This document shows positions 6,091 to 7,591 of a stretch of 7,591 bases of DNA, one piece after another. Made by a program: the position numbers and the translations under genes. The stretch is from contig JAMNXK010000083.1 in the NCBI GenBank assembly GCA_023653245.1, forward strand, positions 1-7,591, in the 5' to 3' direction. Each line of letters begins with the position of its first letter. The first letter of the stretch is position 1. The notes under the pieces were generated by a model. That model ran no database searches, had not been told where the DNA came from, and worked only from the letters and a program-made list of their open reading frames with translations. This DNA is from Tagaea sp. (GTDB lineage: Bacteria; Pseudomonadota; Alphaproteobacteria; CACIAM-22H2).

Positions 6091-6119
6091 TTCACGGGAT
6101 AAACGAATAATCATAGAAT
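6091..6119 (+). promoter_or_regulatory. Candidate sigma-70 promoter of hydrolase copy 2
   Basis: TTCACG (6091-6096, four of six matches to TTGACA) is followed after 17 bases by TAGAAT (6114-6119, five of six to TATAAT). The region to 6133 is AT-rich against a GC-rich background. The predicted start, near 6126, gives a leader of about 65 bases that includes the conserved hairpin. Confidence 0.45.
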
Positions 6120-6150
6120 CTTTAAAGATATAGGCCCATACTCCGGCGGC

Positions 6151-6168
6151 GCCGGGCATCGACCCGGC
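6151..6168 (+). promoter_or_regulatory. Conserved 5' leader hairpin, second copy
   Basis: The same 18 bases as at 4952-4969, again 22 bases before the ATG and followed by a purine-rich ribosome site (AGGAAAGG, 6175-6182). Stem and loop are unchanged, although the sequence just upstream has drifted beyond easy alignment. Confidence 0.5.
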
Positions 6169-6190
6169 TTTTCCAGGAAAGGCGCAACCC

Positions 6191-7240
6191 ATGTGCACCG
6201 ATTTTCTGCTGATCGCCGACGACAAGAGCTACGTGAATGGCCGCAGCATGGAGTTCCCGCACGATCTATCCACGAAAATCCTGATCCGCGGCCTGAAGCT
6301 CGAGTACGATTTGAGCGGTCTCGAGGCGGGCGAGAAGATGACGATCAAGCCGAAATACGGGTATGTCGGCATGACGAGTTTCGACATGGATATCGTGTCC
6401 GACGGCCTCAACGAGAAAGGCCTGTCGATCGGCGCGTTGTGGCTGCCCGGCTCGATTTACCAGCAAATGAGCGGCAGATCGGGCACGCAAAACGTCTTTG
6501 TGGCGTTTTTCGTCGATTGGGCCTTGAGCCAGTACGCCAGCGTGGCCGAGGTCAGGGCCGCCTTCGAGTCCGATTCGGTTCGCGTGATCGGCGACGCGGT
6601 CATAGCCAAGTATTTGCCGCTGCATTTCTCGGTGCACGACACGAGCGGCCAAAGCTTGGTGATCGAGTTCATCGGCGGCAAAGCGGTGCTGCACGACAAC
6701 ACCGTTCGGGTGTTGACCAACCTGCCGACCTTCAACTGGCAGATCGCCAATCTGGGGCTTTACGCGCATCTCACGCCCTGGGATCCGGAAAGCGTGACCT
6801 TGGGCGGCTTGACGCTTGCCCTCCCGGGCTCCGCCTCGGGCAATCCCGGCATTCCGGGCCACGGTGCGGGCCTTGCCGGCATTCCCGGCGACTATCAGCC
6901 CGCGTCGCGCTTCGTGCGCACGGCCTATATGAAGGAGTTCGCCCTGCCCGCCGCCGGCAGCCGCGAAGCGGTGTCGCAGGCGTTCCACCTGCTCAACGGC
7001 ATCGACATCGTCAGAGGGGCAATCCGTTCGAAGGCGACGATGAACGTCAAGAACGACACCGAGTACGGCGTCACGCAATGGGTCGTGGTCAAGGACATGA
7101 CCAAATCGCGGCTCTACGCGCGCATGTACGACAGCCCGCTGGTCTACAGTGTCGATCTGAAGAAAATCATGTTCAAGGAGACGAGCTCGCGCATGGTACC
7201 GATCCCCAGCGGCGAGCTGGCGATTCCGATCGCGGTATAG
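6191..7240 (+). CDS. Choloylglycine hydrolase / penicillin V acylase family amidase, copy 2
   Basis: A 349-residue paralogue of the preceding hydrolase with the same fold signatures: Cys2 nucleophile after Met1, Arg18 in NGRSMEF, Glu21 in place of the usual Asp, Asn177 in VLTNLP and Arg240 in ASRFVRTAY. No signal peptide is present. By hand alignment the two proteins share 242 of 346 positions. Residues 183-250 differ at only three positions, while the rest agrees at about 64%. Differences cluster at 23-40, 65-68, 92-97 and 111-127, and copy 2 has three extra residues near 284-289, so the two may differ in substrate preference. Its terminator is shared with the convergent dksA. Catalytic residues are intact, so both copies are probably active. 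Substrate unknown. Confidence 0.9.
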   Translation: MCTDFLLIADDKSYVNGRSMEFPHDLSTKILIRGLKLEYDLSGLEAGEKMTIKPKYGYVGMTSFDMDIVSDGLNEKGLSIGALWLPGSIYQQMSGRSGTQNVFVAFFVDWALSQYASVAEVRAAFESDSVRVIGDAVIAKYLPLHFSVHDTSGQSLVIEFIGGKAVLHDNTVRVLTNLPTFNWQIANLGLYAHLTPWDPESVTLGGLTLALPGSASGNPGIPGHGAGLAGIPGDYQPASRFVRTAYMKEFALPAAGSREAVSQAFHLLNGIDIVRGAIRSKATMNVKNDTEYGVTQWVVVKDMTKSRLYARMYDSPLVYSVDLKKIMFKETSSRMVPIPSGELAIPIAV

Positions 7241-7246
7241 AAAACG

Positions 7247-7279
7247 AAAAAGCCCGGACGGCGACGTCCGGGCTTTTTT
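7247..7279. terminator. Bidirectional terminator between hydrolase copy 2 and dksA
   Basis: AAAAAGCCCGGACG pairs with CGTCCGGGCTTTTT around a GCGA tetraloop. The A run on the left and the T run on the right make it work on either strand. It starts six bases after the hydrolase stop and lies 21 bases beyond the dksA stop, so it suits both convergent genes. Confidence 0.92.
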
Positions 7280-7300
7280 GCTTCTCCCGCGCGGAGGAAC

Positions 7301-7591
7301 TCAGTCCTCGCGCTGGGTGCGCTCCATACGCTCGTGCCGTTCTTGCGCTTCGATCGACAAGGTGGCGATCGGCCGCGCGATCAGGCGCTTCAGACCGATG
7401 GGCTCGCCGGTATCCTCGCAAAACCCGTAGGAGCCGTCGTCGAGCCGGCGCAAGGCCGAATCGATCTTGGCGATCAGCTTGCGCTCGCGGTCGCGGGTGC
7501 GCAGCTCGGTGAAGCGGTCGGTTTCGGTCGAAGCGCGGTCGGTGATGTCGGCTTCGGGCACCGTCTCCTCCTGGAGATGGTGCAGCGTCTC
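7301..7591 (-). CDS. dksA: RNA polymerase-binding regulator DksA, 3' part (5' end beyond window)
   Basis: The visible 96 residues are the C-terminal two thirds of DksA, which enters the RNA polymerase secondary channel and acts with ppGpp to adjust transcription of rRNA and amino-acid genes. The fragment starts ETLHHLQEET and carries ADITDRAS, matching the DxxDxA coiled-coil tip motif, then RTRDRERKLIAKIDSALRRLDDGSYGFC and ending GEPIGLKRLIARPIATLS, EAQERHERMER. Of the four cysteines in the Escherichia coli zinc finger only the first (FCEDTG) remains; Thr, Ser and Ala occupy the others. This cysteine-poor form is common in alphaproteobacteria, so it is not evidence of decay. The GTG at 7561 is an internal codon, as the frame stays open and DksA-like to the window edge. 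It converges with the hydrolase gene. Confidence 0.93.
   Translation of the reverse strand, partial: ETLHHLQEETVPEADITDRASTETDRFTELRTRDRERKLIAKIDSALRRLDDGSYGFCEDTGEPIGLKRLIARPIATLSIEAQERHERMERTQRED

Larger units (their letters stand above)
4880..7279 (+). repeat. Tandem duplication of a complete hydrolase transcription unit
   Basis: Two copies, about 4880-6069 and 6081-7279, each contain in the same order GAGTTC, a T-rich stretch, ACGGGA, an AT-rich promoter region, a 40-base leader with a hairpin, a choloylglycine-hydrolase family gene, and a CCGGACG-type terminator. The start codons are 1,199 bases apart and the second and third terminators 1,208 bases apart. The leaders (4952-4991 and 6151-6190) are the same length and agree at 35 of 40 bases. 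Protein identity by hand alignment is 242 of 346. Both copies are intact. Confidence 0.85.

Noticed and set aside
4880..7279. Acylase tandem as a mobile element or recently transferred island
   Set aside because: No integrase, transposase or terminal inverted repeats were seen, and GC content stays high in the genes. Only the short promoter regions are AT-rich, as promoters often are.

Overview
The window is GC-rich and reads as chromosome of a flagellated alphaproteobacterium, most likely from the Rhodospirillales or a related order. This rests on the gene order flgF-flgG-flgA-flgH, a sigma-54 type flagellar promoter, and a DksA that has lost most of its zinc-finger cysteines. The organism assignment is inference from gene content and style.

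Left part (1-799). On the minus strand are the 5' half of a tRNA-Pro(GGG), cut by the window edge, and upstream of it a 163-residue protein of the L-2-amino-thiazoline-4-carboxylate (ATC) hydrolase family, probably starting at a TTG codon. Its gene is divergent from the flagellar operon. The 175-base gap between them holds a compact set of control signals read toward flgF: a tandem palindromic site near -100, a perfect IHF consensus near -50, and a near-consensus -24/-12 sigma-54 promoter.

Flagellar operon (800-4208). flgF and flgG encode rod proteins, flgA the P-ring assembly chaperone, and flgH the L-ring lipoprotein. All are intact and on the plus strand, separated by 25-35 bases, with Shine-Dalgarno sequences before flgG, flgA and flgH. 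A strong GC hairpin closes the operon. Together the products build the distal rod and the outer rings that let it cross the envelope.

Regulator and tandem hydrolases (4209-7279). A complete Lrp/AsnC-family regulator, possibly on a nearly leaderless transcript, is followed by two complete paralogous choloylglycine-hydrolase/penicillin-acylase family enzymes (Ntn hydrolases with Cys2 as nucleophile). The paralogs are about 70% identical by hand alignment. Each has its own promoter region, a conserved 40-base leader with an identical 18-base hairpin, and its own terminator, so the whole transcription unit is duplicated in tandem. A 68-residue core is nearly identical while the rest has diverged, which suggests gene conversion or strong local constraint. 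Their substrate cannot be read from sequence.

Right edge (7301-7591). The 3' part of a dksA gene lies on the minus strand and converges on the second hydrolase, sharing a bidirectional terminator with it. No mobile element, CRISPR array or clearly broken gene was seen. The most notable features are the flgF control region and the duplicated hydrolase units.
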